42,938 nucleotides of DNA from Polycyclovorans sp. (lineage in GTDB: Bacteria; Pseudomonadota; Gammaproteobacteria; Nevskiales; Nevskiaceae). The translations under genes and the position numbers were made by a program. The notes under the pieces are model-generated. The model was not told where the DNA came from. It did not search any database and was given only the letters and a program-made list of their open reading frames with translations. The stretch is taken from positions 1 to 42,938 of the forward strand of contig PAKU01000041.1 of assembly GCA_002706265.1 (NCBI GenBank), read 5' to 3'. Positions 9,507 through 16,960 of the stretch are shown here, piece by piece. The stretch's first letter is position 1. The number at the start of each line of letters is the position of its first letter.

Positions 9507-10028
9507 ATGAACTGGCTGGACTACGTGATTCTCGCCACGCTGGTGCTCTCCACCCTGGTGGGGGTGATTCGCGGCGTGGTGCGCGAGATGCTGGGCGTGG
9601 GCACCTGGATCTTCGCCTTCGTGATGGCGTTCTATTTTGCCGACACCGTGGCCTCGGCCCTCTCCGGCTTCATCGGCGATCCGGCGCTGCGCGTCCTGAC
9701 CGCCTATGCCGGCGTGTTTCTGGTGGTGCTGGCCATCGGTGCCGTGCTCACCTCGCTGCTGGCCAACTGGATCCGCCAAACCGGCCTTTCAGCGGCCGAT
9801 CGCAGCCTCGGCGGCGGGTTTGGCCTGGTGCGTGCAGTGCTGCTGGTGGGCGGCGGCGCGCTGCTGGTGCAGCTTGCCGAGGCGCAGGATGCGAGCTGGT
9901 GGCAGAACTCGGAACTGGCCGGCCATTTCGACATCGTGCGGCGTGCAATTGCCGCCCTGCTTCCGGAGGCCTGGCTGGACGCCCTGCGCCCCGACCCGGT
10001 GAGCAGCGCCGCGCCGCCGCAGGCCTGA
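9507..10028 (+). CDS. cvpA: CvpA family membrane protein
   Basis: The 173-residue protein opens MNWLDYVILATLVLSTLVGV and has four hydrophobic helices (about residues 6-24, 30-50, 64-86 and 102-122). GxxRGxxRE lies in the first loop (IRGVVREMLG), the CvpA family hallmark. In E. coli, CvpA is needed for colicin V production and bile salt tolerance; its molecular activity is not settled. It sits directly upstream of purF, the conserved cvpA-purF pair. The ATG at 9507 is preceded by a 64-base gap that contains no strong terminator. The C-terminal tail is Pro/Ala-rich. Confidence 0.94.
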   Translation: MNWLDYVILATLVLSTLVGVIRGVVREMLGVGTWIFAFVMAFYFADTVASALSGFIGDPALRVLTAYAGVFLVVLAIGAVLTSLLANWIRQTGLSAADRSLGGGFGLVRAVLLVGGGALLVQLAEAQDASWWQNSELAGHFDIVRRAIAALLPEAWLDALRPDPVSSAAPPQA

Positions 10029-10071
10029 CGCCTCACCGTTCCCCTTTTGTTGTTTTTTGCGTGGAGTTGCC

Positions 10072-11586
10072 ATGTGTGGAATCGCCGGAATCGTTTCGCA
10101 ATCCGGGCCGGTGGCGCCGGAGCTGTTTGACGCCCTGACCATGCTGCAGCACCGCGGGCAGGATGCGGCGGGCATGATCACCAATCACCGCCAGCGGCTG
10201 TTTCTGCGCAAGAAGAACGGTCTGGTGCGCGATGTGTTCCAGAAGGAATCGGACATGGCGGCCCTGACCGGCCCGATGGGTCTTGCCCATGTGCGCTATC
10301 CCACCGCGGGGCGCTCCAGCAGTGCCGAGGCGCAGCCCTTCTACACCAACACCCCGTTCGGCATCTCGCTGTCGCACAACGGCAACCTGACCAATGCCGA
10401 TGAGCTGAAGCAGGCGCTGTTCGCCGAAGACCGCCGGCACCTGAACACCGACTCCGACTCCGAAGTGCTGCTCAACGTGTTCGCGCACGAGCTGATGATG
10501 CGTAACACCCAGCGGCTGACCCCGGACGACGTGTTTGCGGCGGTGTCGGGCGTGCACCGGCGCTGCCGGGGTGCCTACGCCTGCGTGGCCATGATCACCG
10601 GCTACGGCCTGGTCGGCTTCCGTGATCCGTTCGGCATTCGTCCCGTGGTCTATGGCCAGCGGGAAACGGCGCACGGGGTGGACTATCTCATTGCCTCTGA
10701 AAGCGTGGCCCTGGACGCGCTCGGCTACGAGATGATCGACGACATCCAGCCCGGCGAGGCCGTCTACATCACGCTCGAAGGCGTGCTGCACAAGCGCCAG
10801 TGCGCGCTGAAACCGATCTACTCGCCGTGCATCTTCGAGCACGTGTACCTGGCCCGCCCCGACTCGGTGATGGACGACATCTATGTCTACAAGGCGCGCC
10901 TGCGCATGGGCATCAAGCTGGCCGAAAAGATACTGCGCACCTGGCCGGACCACGACATCGACGTAGTGATCCCGATTCCCGACACCTCGCGCGTGGCCGG
11001 CGCCGAGCTGGCTGCCCGGCTGGGGGTGAATTACCGCGAAGGCTTCATCAAGAACCGCTACATCGGCCGCACCTTCATCATGCCCGGCCAGGCGCAGCGC
11101 AAAAAAAGCGTGCGCCAGAAACTCAATCCGGTGCCGATCGAGTTCAAGGGCAAGAATGTGATGCTGGTTGACGACTCCATCGTCCGCGGCACCACCAGTC
11201 AGGAGATCGTGCAAATGGCACGCGAGGCCGGCGCCAACAAGGTGTATTTCGCCTCGGCGGCGCCGCCGGTGCGCTTCCCCAACGTCTATGGCATCGACAT
11301 GCCCTCGGCCTCCGAATTGGTGGCCCACGGCCGCACCGATGCCGAGCTGGAGCAGTTGCTCGGCGCCGACCGGCTGATTTACCAGGATCTCGAAGACCTG
11401 ATCGATGCGGTTCAGCACAAGGCCTCGAAAATTGAGCGCTTCGACACCTCGGTGTTCACCGGCGAGTACATCACCCAGGACATCACGCATGAGTACCTGA
11501 GCCAGTTGGAATTGTTCCGGTCTGACGCTGCCAAGCAGCAGCGCGACCGCAGCAACCAGACCTTGATCGACATTCATAACGCTTGA
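10072..11586 (+). CDS. purF: Amidophosphoribosyltransferase PurF
   Basis: PurF makes 5-phosphoribosylamine from PRPP and glutamine, the first committed step of purine synthesis. The start is fixed by the N-terminal nucleophile: ATG at 10072 gives MCGIAGIV, where Cys2 becomes the catalytic N-terminal Cys after Met removal. The class II glutaminase domain spans about residues 2-230 (RYPTAG, LSHNGNLTN, NTDSDSEVLL). The phosphoribosyltransferase domain follows, with the PRPP loop VMLVDDSIVRGTTS at about residues 363-376. The 504-residue length is normal. A GTG at 10057 is in frame but would bury the nucleophile. GTGGAG just upstream is the likely ribosome-binding site. Confidence 0.97.
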   Translation: MCGIAGIVSQSGPVAPELFDALTMLQHRGQDAAGMITNHRQRLFLRKKNGLVRDVFQKESDMAALTGPMGLAHVRYPTAGRSSSAEAQPFYTNTPFGISLSHNGNLTNADELKQALFAEDRRHLNTDSDSEVLLNVFAHELMMRNTQRLTPDDVFAAVSGVHRRCRGAYACVAMITGYGLVGFRDPFGIRPVVYGQRETAHGVDYLIASESVALDALGYEMIDDIQPGEAVYITLEGVLHKRQCALKPIYSPCIFEHVYLARPDSVMDDIYVYKARLRMGIKLAEKILRTWPDHDIDVVIPIPDTSRVAGAELAARLGVNYREGFIKNRYIGRTFIMPGQAQRKKSVRQKLNPVPIEFKGKNVMLVDDSIVRGTTSQEIVQMAREAGANKVYFASAAPPVRFPNVYGIDMPSASELVAHGRTDAELEQLLGADRLIYQDLEDLIDAVQHKASKIERFDTSVFTGEYITQDITHEYLSQLELFRSDAAKQQRDRSNQTLIDIHNA

Positions 11587-11626
11587 GCCGCGCGGGGGTT
11601 TCGGCGTAAGGTCTGCCCGCGCCGAT

Positions 11627-11654
11627 TTGAGCCAGCTTGCGGGCGCGTTATAAA
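11627..11654 (+). promoter_or_regulatory. Sigma70-like promoter in the purF-metZ gap
   Basis: TTGAGC (11627-11632) and TATAAA (11649-11654) are separated by 16 bases, a good match to a sigma70 promoter reading towards metZ. Transcription would begin near 11661, upstream of the hairpin and T-run at 11675-11710. The match is by eye. Confidence 0.45.
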
Positions 11655-11674
11655 TGCCGCTAAACGTGCGCCAG

Positions 11675-11710
11675 GCCCGTTTGAGCACGCAGCTGCTGGC
11701 GGGCTTTTTT
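11675..11710 (+). terminator. Hairpin plus T6 between purF and metZ
   Basis: GCCCG (11675-11679) pairs with CGGGC (11700-11704), enclosing a small inner CAGC/GCTG hairpin, and six Ts follow at once (11705-11710). This fits an intrinsic terminator for purF. Because a promoter-like sequence lies upstream of it, it could also act within the metZ leader as an attenuator. The outer stem is only 5 bp, so strength is uncertain. Confidence 0.5.
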
Positions 11711-11729
11711 CGTTGTGGAGTGCCGTGAG

Positions 11730-12923
11730 ATGACCCTGCCGATTGATCCTGATTGGTCCACCGCCACGCTGGGCGTTCGCGCCGCGGCGCCCGAAACCTT
11801 GAGCCGTGATCACTCACTGCCGATTGCGCTGACCTCGAGCTTCACGTTTGCATCGGCTGCGCAGGCAGCCTCGGCATTTGCCGACACGGACCCCGATGCC
11901 TTCATCTATTCACGCTTCACCAATCCCACGGTGCAGGCCTTCGAGCAGCGGCTGGCGGCGATGGAAGGCGGCGAGTCCTGCGTGGCGACGGCCAGCGGCA
12001 TGGCGGCCATTTTTACCCTGTGCATGGCGGTGCTGAAGACCGGCGACCACCTGCTGACCTCGCGCGGATTGTTCGGCTCCACCATTCAGGTGTTCAACAA
12101 CTGGCTGTCGCGGGTGGGCATCAGCGTCACCTATGTCGACATGACCGATCTGGCGTCTTGGACGAACGGGTTTCGCGACAACACGCGGCTGGTGTTCGTC
12201 GAGACCCCGTCGAATCCGCTGATGCAGCTGGTCGACATTGCCGGCCTGTCAGCATTGTGCAAGGCGCGCGGCGTGCCGCTGGCGGTGGACAACTGCTTTC
12301 TCACCCCGGTGTTCCAGAAGCCGCTGGCCCTGGGCGCGGACTTTGTCATCCATTCGGCCACCAAGTATCTCGATGGCCAGGGCCGCTGCGTGGGCGGCGC
12401 CATCGTCGGTGACGCCCAGCGGGTCGGCAAGGACGTGTTCGGCTTCATGCGCAACTGTGGCCCGTGCCTGAGCCCGTTCAACGCCTGGGTGTTTTTCAAG
12501 GGGCTGGAAACGCTGAAGGTGCGCATGGAGGCGCACGCCCGCTACGCCCACGAGGTGGCGTTGTGGCTGACGCAGCACGACAAGGTCAGCACGGTGCATT
12601 ACCCCGGTTTGCCGCAGCACCCGCAGTACGCCTTGGCCCAGGCGCAGCAACGCGCGGCCGGCGGCATCATCAGCTTCGAGATCAAGGGCGGCCGAGAGGC
12701 GGCCTGGCGCTTCGTCGATGGCACGCGACTGTGCTCGATCACCGCCAACCTGGGCGACGCGCGGACCACCTTGACGCATCCCGCCTCGACCACCCACGGG
12801 CGCATCTCACCCGAGGCCCGCGCCGATGCCGGCATCACCGAAGGTCTGGTGCGCATCGCCGTGGGGCTTGAGGACCCGGTGGATCTCATTGCCGACCTCG
12901 ACCGGGCACTCGCCGCCGCGTGA
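11730..12923 (+). CDS. metZ: O-succinylhomoserine sulfhydrylase MetZ
   Basis: MetZ is a PLP enzyme of the Cys/Met metabolism family that makes homocysteine directly from O-succinylhomoserine and sulfide. The 397-residue protein has YSRFTNPT, the substrate segment ETPSNPL, the PLP-lysine motif SATKYLDGQGR (Lys212) and the late motif TLTHPASTTH. The purF-metZ adjacency matches Pseudomonas and relatives, which favours MetZ over cystathionine gamma-synthase or gamma-lyase. ATG at 11730 has GTGGAG 9 bases upstream; an in-frame GTG at 11715 lies within that ribosome-binding site and is less likely. The stop overlaps the next gene's GTG start. Confidence 0.93.
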   Translation: MTLPIDPDWSTATLGVRAAAPETLSRDHSLPIALTSSFTFASAAQAASAFADTDPDAFIYSRFTNPTVQAFEQRLAAMEGGESCVATASGMAAIFTLCMAVLKTGDHLLTSRGLFGSTIQVFNNWLSRVGISVTYVDMTDLASWTNGFRDNTRLVFVETPSNPLMQLVDIAGLSALCKARGVPLAVDNCFLTPVFQKPLALGADFVIHSATKYLDGQGRCVGGAIVGDAQRVGKDVFGFMRNCGPCLSPFNAWVFFKGLETLKVRMEAHARYAHEVALWLTQHDKVSTVHYPGLPQHPQYALAQAQQRAAGGIISFEIKGGREAAWRFVDGTRLCSITANLGDARTTLTHPASTTHGRISPEARADAGITEGLVRIAVGLEDPVDLIADLDRALAAA

Positions 12924-13702
12924 GCGCATGGCATCCGGTGTGGGCGGCGCTGGTCGAGCCCGATCCGGCCACCAAGTGCCGCCGGGTTGCCGCCCTCACC
13001 CCGGCCCAGGCGCGCACCGCGGCCCAAGCCACCCCGCCACCAGCGCACGCGGTGCCGGGCCGCCCGCAACGGCCGGCGCTGGTGCCGCCGCGCCAGGTGC
13101 CGCATCGCGGCCTGGGCACGGTGGCCGGTCGCGCGGCGCTGATTCACGCCATCGCGCACATCGAATTCAACGCCATCAATCTGGCGCTGGACGCCACCTG
13201 CCGCTTCGGTGATCTGCCGCCCGCCTACGCGGACGACTGGCTGGGCGTGGCCCAGGACGAGGCCCGCCATTTCGGCTGGCTCAGCGCGCGGCTGGCGCAA
13301 CTGGGCCATGCCTATGGTGACTTTCCGGCCCACAACGGACTCTGGGAAGCCGCCGAGAAAACCGCCCACGACGTGCTGGTGCGCATGGCCTGCGTGCCGC
13401 GGGTGCTGGAGGCGCGCGGGCTGGACGTGACCCCCGGCATGATCGAGCGGCTCACCCAGGCCGGGGATGCCGACACGGTCGCCATCCTCCACGACATCCT
13501 GCGTGAAGAGGTGGGTCACGTGGCCATCGGCAGCCGCTGGTTCCGCTGGCTGTGCGACCGGCGCGGTCTTGATGCCGACACCCTGTTCCCGGCGCTGCTG
13601 CGTGAATACGGCATGCACCTGAAGGCCCCGTTCAACTGGTCCGCGCGCGAGGCAGCGGGGTTCAGCCCCGCCGAGCTGGCCCCCTTGAAGGCCCTGGGCT
13701 GA
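12920..13702 (+). CDS. DUF455 family ferritin-like protein
   Basis: The 260-residue protein has the DUF455 pattern of a ferritin-like four-helix bundle. HIEFNAINLALDA (about residue 80) and DEARHF (about 113) supply Glu/His ligands, and ILREEVGHVAIG (about 193) gives a second Glu-x-x-His. This arrangement implies a di-iron centre and possible oxygenase or hydroxylase activity; MiaE-like tRNA hydroxylases share the fold, but no substrate is established and I assign none. The GTG at 12920 overlaps the metZ stop (GTGA), so expression is probably translationally coupled to metZ. The first 60 residues are Pro/Ala-rich and less conserved. It converges with fpr. Confidence 0.88.
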   Translation: MSAWHPVWAALVEPDPATKCRRVAALTPAQARTAAQATPPPAHAVPGRPQRPALVPPRQVPHRGLGTVAGRAALIHAIAHIEFNAINLALDATCRFGDLPPAYADDWLGVAQDEARHFGWLSARLAQLGHAYGDFPAHNGLWEAAEKTAHDVLVRMACVPRVLEARGLDVTPGMIERLTQAGDADTVAILHDILREEVGHVAIGSRWFRWLCDRRGLDADTLFPALLREYGMHLKAPFNWSAREAAGFSPAELAPLKALG

Positions 13703-13777
13703 GTGCGGCAACAGGCGGCGCCGCGCCAAGCCTTCGGGCACTGACGCGGCACGGGTGTCAGGGGTGTGAGGGGTCGG

Positions 13778-14593
13778 TCAGTGTTCGACGAAGGCCCGCT
13801 CGAACACGTAATCCCCCGGCGTGCCGATCCGCGGTGAGGGCGTGAAGCCACGCCGGTCCAGCACCGCCCGCAGATCGGCGAGCACCGTGGGGCTGCCGCA
13901 GATCATCGCGCGGTCGTGCACCGGGTCCAGCGCCGGCAGGCCCAGGTCGGTGCACATCTGGCCGCTGTCGAGCAGGTGCGTCAGGCGGCCCCGGTTGCGG
14001 AACGGCTCGCGCGTCACGGCGGGGTAGTAATGCAGCTTCTGCGCAATGCTCGGCCCCAGCCACTCATGGCGCGCCAGCTGATACGACAGCGCGTCCTGAT
14101 ACGCCAGATCGGACACGTGACGCACCCCGTGGGCCACGACCACATGCTCGAAGCGCTCGTAGGTGGCCGGGTCGCGCACCACCGACAACCACGGCGCCAG
14201 CCCGGTGCCGGTGCCCAGCAGGAACAGGGTGCGGCCGGGGTGCAGGTCGTCGATCAGCAGCGTGCCGGTAGGTTTGCGGCCCACCAGCACGTCGTCGCCC
14301 ACCGACAGGTGCTGCAGGTGCGAGGTGAGCGGGCCCTCCTGCACCTTGATGCTGAAGAAGTTGAGTTCGTCTTCCCAGGCCGCCGAGGCGATCGAGTAGG
14401 CGCGCATCAGCGGCCGGTCGTTGACCACCAGTCCAATCATCACGAACTGGCCACTCTGAAAGCGAAACTCTTCACTGCGGGTCGTGGAGAAACTGAAATA
14501 GGCGTCGGTCCAGTGATGGACCTGGGTGACGCGCTCAACGTTGAAATTGCCAACGCGGCGGGGTTCGGGAACAGCGGTGGGTGCAGGGTTCAT
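13778..14593 (-). CDS. fpr: Ferredoxin/flavodoxin-NADP+ reductase
   Basis: Fpr passes electrons between NADPH and ferredoxin or flavodoxin through FAD. The 271-residue protein has the FAD motif MRAYSIAS (about residue 74), an NADP-binding segment LLGTGTGLAPWLSVVRD, and a CGSP segment near the C-terminus. It ends FERAFVEH, close to the VERAFVEK ending of the Azotobacter/Pseudomonas FPR subclass and unlike the E. coli type. The start is placed at ATG 14593 (MNPAPTAVPEPRRVGNFNVE), since the longer open frame upstream has no family similarity and crosses the hemP terminator. It faces the DUF455 gene and follows hemP. Confidence 0.93.
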   Translation of the reverse strand: MNPAPTAVPEPRRVGNFNVERVTQVHHWTDAYFSFSTTRSEEFRFQSGQFVMIGLVVNDRPLMRAYSIASAAWEDELNFFSIKVQEGPLTSHLQHLSVGDDVLVGRKPTGTLLIDDLHPGRTLFLLGTGTGLAPWLSVVRDPATYERFEHVVVAHGVRHVSDLAYQDALSYQLARHEWLGPSIAQKLHYYPAVTREPFRNRGRLTHLLDSGQMCTDLGLPALDPVHDRAMICGSPTVLADLRAVLDRRGFTPSPRIGTPGDYVFERAFVEH

Positions 14594-14642
14594 GGCGATA
14601 TTTTCGCAACAATCGTTCGAGCCTGCCGACTTGGGCGCCCGC

Positions 14643-14670
14643 AAAAGGGGCCCCGGGCAGGCCCCGGGGC
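14643..14670 (-). terminator. GC-rich hairpin and T4 downstream of hemP
   Basis: GCCCCGGG (14650-14657) and CCCGGGGC (14663-14670) form a perfect 8-bp stem with a 5-base loop. On the minus strand, three Cs and then four Ts (14646-14643) follow. This lies between hemP and fpr and could end the hemP transcript. The gap before the T-run weakens the call. Confidence 0.5.
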
Positions 14671-14748
14671 GAATTCCGCATGGGTGGATGACGCGCAAAC
14701 GCGCTTGGAGAGCCGATGCGGGAGGAGAACCTGAGGGGTATCTGGAGC

Positions 14749-14946
14749 TTATTTGTGCAGCAGCAGCTTGCCCTGGCGGGTCAGACGCAGCCGGTAGCAT
14801 TGGTCGCCGTGCTCGATCAGCACCTCCGAGTTGCCATTGCGGAACAAGCTCTCTGAACGGACGCGAGGCCGTGGGTCGGCGGCCGGCGGCAGCGGGCTGG
14901 CGGGGGTGGACGAGCGCATCAACGGGGCGTGTGCGAACGGGGTCAT
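14749..14946 (-). CDS. hemP: Hemin uptake protein HemP
   Basis: This is a 65-residue protein whose last 25 residues (CYRLRLTRQGKLLLHK at the end) match the HemP family. HemP proteins are small cytoplasmic factors, iron-repressed and usually found next to heme-uptake genes; in Burkholderia and relatives HemP activates heme receptor expression. No heme receptor or hmu cluster adjoins it here, so this is a solitary copy. ATG at 14946 has AGGAAGG-like sequence nowhere obvious on its strand, but the promoter and Fur-like site just upstream support the start. fpr lies downstream on the same strand. Confidence 0.88.
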   Translation of the reverse strand: MTPFAHAPLMRSSTPASPLPPAADPRPRVRSESLFRNGNSEVLIEHGDQCYRLRLTRQGKLLLHK

Positions 14947-14978
14947 GGTCAGGCTCCAGGAAGGACGAGCGAGGCCGC

Positions 14979-15006
14979 ATTATACGTAAATAGGAATCGT
15001 TCGCAA
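14979..15006 (-). promoter_or_regulatory. hemP promoter (TTGCGA-N16-TATAAT)
   Basis: On the minus strand, TTGCGA (15006-15001) and a perfect TATAAT (14984-14979) are 16 bases apart, 32 bases upstream of the hemP start codon. The promoter points into hemP. Confidence 0.7.
14988..15006. promoter_or_regulatory. Probable Fur box over the hemP promoter
   Basis: The plus-strand sequence AAATAGGAATCGTTCGCAA resembles Fur sites of the AAATGCGAATCATTCTCATT kind, with most AT-rich core positions kept (AAT, GAATC, TT). It covers the spacer and -35 of the hemP promoter, where a repressor would block polymerase. HemP genes are classically Fur-repressed. The match is imperfect and by eye. Confidence 0.55.
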
Positions 15007-15080
15007 CTGATAAACGATGCGAAGAAGATCAGTCGATTAGGCTGCGCGACAGGGTTCACGTTCAACATGGGGTGGAGTGC

Positions 15081-15452
15081 ATGGATGTCGCCGGAAACAT
15101 CAGCTTTCGTATCGTCGAACAGCACAACGACCGCGTGGTGGGCGAAATGCCGGTAGAGGCCGGTCTGCTCAACCCCTTCGGCACCGCACATGCGGGGGCG
15201 ATCCTGTGGTTTGCCGATGTCTGCGCCACCGCGCTGGCATTCGGCAACCGCGACATGACCGAAGGCATTTCCGGCTTCCCGCTGGCAGTGAGCCTCAACG
15301 CCAACGTGCTCAGCAATCAGAAAGACGGCGTGTTCCGCGCCACCGCCCGCTTCGTCAAAAAAGGGCGCCGGCTGACGGTGGTGCGCACCGTCGTGACCGG
15401 CGCCGACGGCAAGCTCATTGCCGAAGTCACCACCACCCACATTCCCGCCTGA
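15081..15452 (+). CDS. PaaI-type hotdog-fold thioesterase
   Basis: The 123-residue protein has the hotdog thioesterase pattern: MPVEAGLLNPFGTAHAGAILWFADVCATALAF, shown here as the segments NPFGTAHAGAI and FADVCATALAF, and later FVKKGRRLTVVRTVV. The Asn/His-Gly region NPFGTAHAG is the family's acyl-CoA active-site loop. It likely hydrolyses an acyl- or aryl-CoA; the substrate is unknown. The ATG at 15081 is preceded by GGAG at 15074-15077, favouring it over the in-frame GTG at 15072. It is divergent from hemP and convergent with the antiporter gene 8 bases away. Confidence 0.88.
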   Translation: MDVAGNISFRIVEQHNDRVVGEMPVEAGLLNPFGTAHAGAILWFADVCATALAFGNRDMTEGISGFPLAVSLNANVLSNQKDGVFRATARFVKKGRRLTVVRTVVTGADGKLIAEVTTTHIPA

Positions 15453-15460
15453 TCGGCGCC

Positions 15461-16531
15461 TCAGCGGGCGCGGCGCCGGCGCTCCTGCAGCAGCAACACC
15501 AGCAGCGTGAGAAAGGTCAGCGGCAAAACGAAATACAGCATCGCGCTGCCGATCGTCGGCACCGCGCTGTGCTGGGTCGCGGCCAGAATCAAGTACGTGG
15601 TGTAGGCCACGTAATAGGCTAGCAGCACGGCCCCTTCGCGCCGGCTGATCTCGCCGCCCGTGAAGAAGATGGGCAGGCAGGCCACGGCCACCGCTATCAT
15701 CACCGGCAGGTCGAAGCTGATGACCGCAGGGGTCACGGCCATGCCGGCGGGCGCCACCACGCTGGCAATGCCCAGCACCCCCATCAGGTTGAACAGGTTG
15801 CTGCCGACCACGTTGCCAACGGCAATATCCCGCTCGCCGCGCAGCGCCGCGATGATCGAGGTCACCACCTCGGGCAGTGAAGTGCCGGCGGCCACAATGG
15901 TCAGGCCCACCACCAGCTCACTCACGCCCAAGTGACGCGCGAAGGTGACGGCACCCTCGACCAGCCACTTCGAGCCGATCACCAGCAGCAGCAGCCCCAC
16001 CGCGACCAGGCCCAGATTGACCAGCCAGGTCTTCGCCGTTGTCGCCGGCGCGGGCCCGGCATCCGATGCGGCCAAGGCGGCGGCCGATTCGCGACGACTG
16101 TGGGTGATCAGCAGGCCGATGTAGCCGGCAAGCAGGCCGCACAGCACCAGACCCTCGACCCGGCTCAGGCTGCCGTTGAAGGCGAACAGCCAGACCAGCA
16201 CCGACACCCCGATCATCAACGGCACGTCACGGCGGATCAGCGCGTGGGTGACGACCAGCGGCACGATCAAGGCCGCCGCCCCGAGAATGAACAGCACATT
16301 GAAGATGTTGCTGCCCACCACGTTGCCCAGCGCAATACTGGCCTGATCATTCAGCGCCGCGTTGATGCTCACCGCCAGCTCCGGCGAACTGGTGCCAAAG
16401 GCCACCACCGTGAGGCCCACCACCAGCGGCGAAATGCCGAACAGGGCCGCCAGCTTCGACGCGCCGCGCACCAGCGCCTCGGCGCCGACGATCAACAACC
16501 CCAAGCCCACAACGAACAGAACAATGACCAT
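15461..16531 (-). CDS. Calcium/sodium:proton antiporter (YrbG family)
   Basis: The 356-residue inner-membrane protein has about ten helices in two inverted halves. Each half carries an alpha-repeat signature of the Ca2+:cation antiporter superfamily: GTSSPELAVSINAA in the first and GTSLPEVVTSIIAA in the second. Each is followed by GNVVGSNIFN or GNVVGSNLFN. The conserved acidic residues (Glu in SPEL and PEV) are the ion ligands in the family. A hydrophilic loop of about 40 residues separates the halves. ATG at 16531 gives MVIVLFVVGLG; GAGAGG lies about 11 bases upstream. Longer in-frame starts add an unlikely N-terminus. Ion choice (Na+ or H+) is not readable from sequence. Confidence 0.93.
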   Translation of the reverse strand: MVIVLFVVGLGLLIVGAEALVRGASKLAALFGISPLVVGLTVVAFGTSSPELAVSINAALNDQASIALGNVVGSNIFNVLFILGAAALIVPLVVTHALIRRDVPLMIGVSVLVWLFAFNGSLSRVEGLVLCGLLAGYIGLLITHSRRESAAALAASDAGPAPATTAKTWLVNLGLVAVGLLLLVIGSKWLVEGAVTFARHLGVSELVVGLTIVAAGTSLPEVVTSIIAALRGERDIAVGNVVGSNLFNLMGVLGIASVVAPAGMAVTPAVISFDLPVMIAVAVACLPIFFTGGEISRREGAVLLAYYVAYTTYLILAATQHSAVPTIGSAMLYFVLPLTFLTLLVLLLQERRRRAR

Positions 16532-16869
16532 CTGGCAATGCCTCTCGAATGTTGACCTCAGCCGGACCGACAACGCGCCGGTGAGGGGCGGCGCGGCGCT
16601 ATCGTAGGGCCGCGCCACCGCAATTCGAGGTGGGCTCTGAAAAAATTATGGGCGCAGCCCGTTGCGCGTGACCGTGCCGTCGCAAGCGCAACCATCCGCC
16701 GGCCCGGACCGGTGGGGGCGACTGCGCGCTCGAAGATCCCGTCTCGATCGCCTTTTCGGCAAGGCCGGCGGTGGCGCCGAGCGGCGTCGCACAGGCCCCC
16801 GCCATCGGGCTGATCGCGCCGGTCGGCTGGGGCAAAACGGCACGGCTGCCTGACCCGTGAGCGCGCCAG
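16532..16869. other. Gap without a supported gene
   Basis: The gap between the divergent antiporter and TonB receptor genes is GC-rich and has short open frames on both strands, none with recognisable similarity or a ribosome-binding site. On the minus strand a weak GGGC/GCCC hairpin followed by ATAATTTTTT occurs near 16638-16664. Only the repeat at 16870-16898, listed separately, looks functional. Confidence 0.5.
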
Positions 16870-16898
16870 TGAACACTAAACCTTCACCTTCATGTCAC
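16870..16898 (+). promoter_or_regulatory. Pho-box-like array with 11-bp period upstream of the TonB receptor
   Basis: Three 7-base units TGAACAC (16870-16876), CCTTCAC (16881-16887) and ATGTCAC (16892-16898) recur every 11 bases, each ending in CAC, and the last two in TCAC. PhoB sites are 7-base direct repeats (CTGTCAT) on an 11-base pitch. The second and third units match 4 and 5 of 7 positions. The array is 62 bases upstream of the receptor start, a sensible promoter position. A TAGATT sequence at 16921 could be a -10 but is too far for a classical PhoB promoter. Confidence 0.4.
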
Positions 16899-16960
16899 CG
16901 ATCGGTAATGGCCTTGCCCCTAGATTCGCCGGCTACCAAATCGCGAAACGGGGAAGGGAA

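Noticed and set aside
16599..16876. Short open frames on both strands upstream of the TonB receptor
   Set aside because: No similarity, no ribosome-binding site, and low-complexity Arg/Pro/Ala composition typical of noncoding GC-rich DNA.
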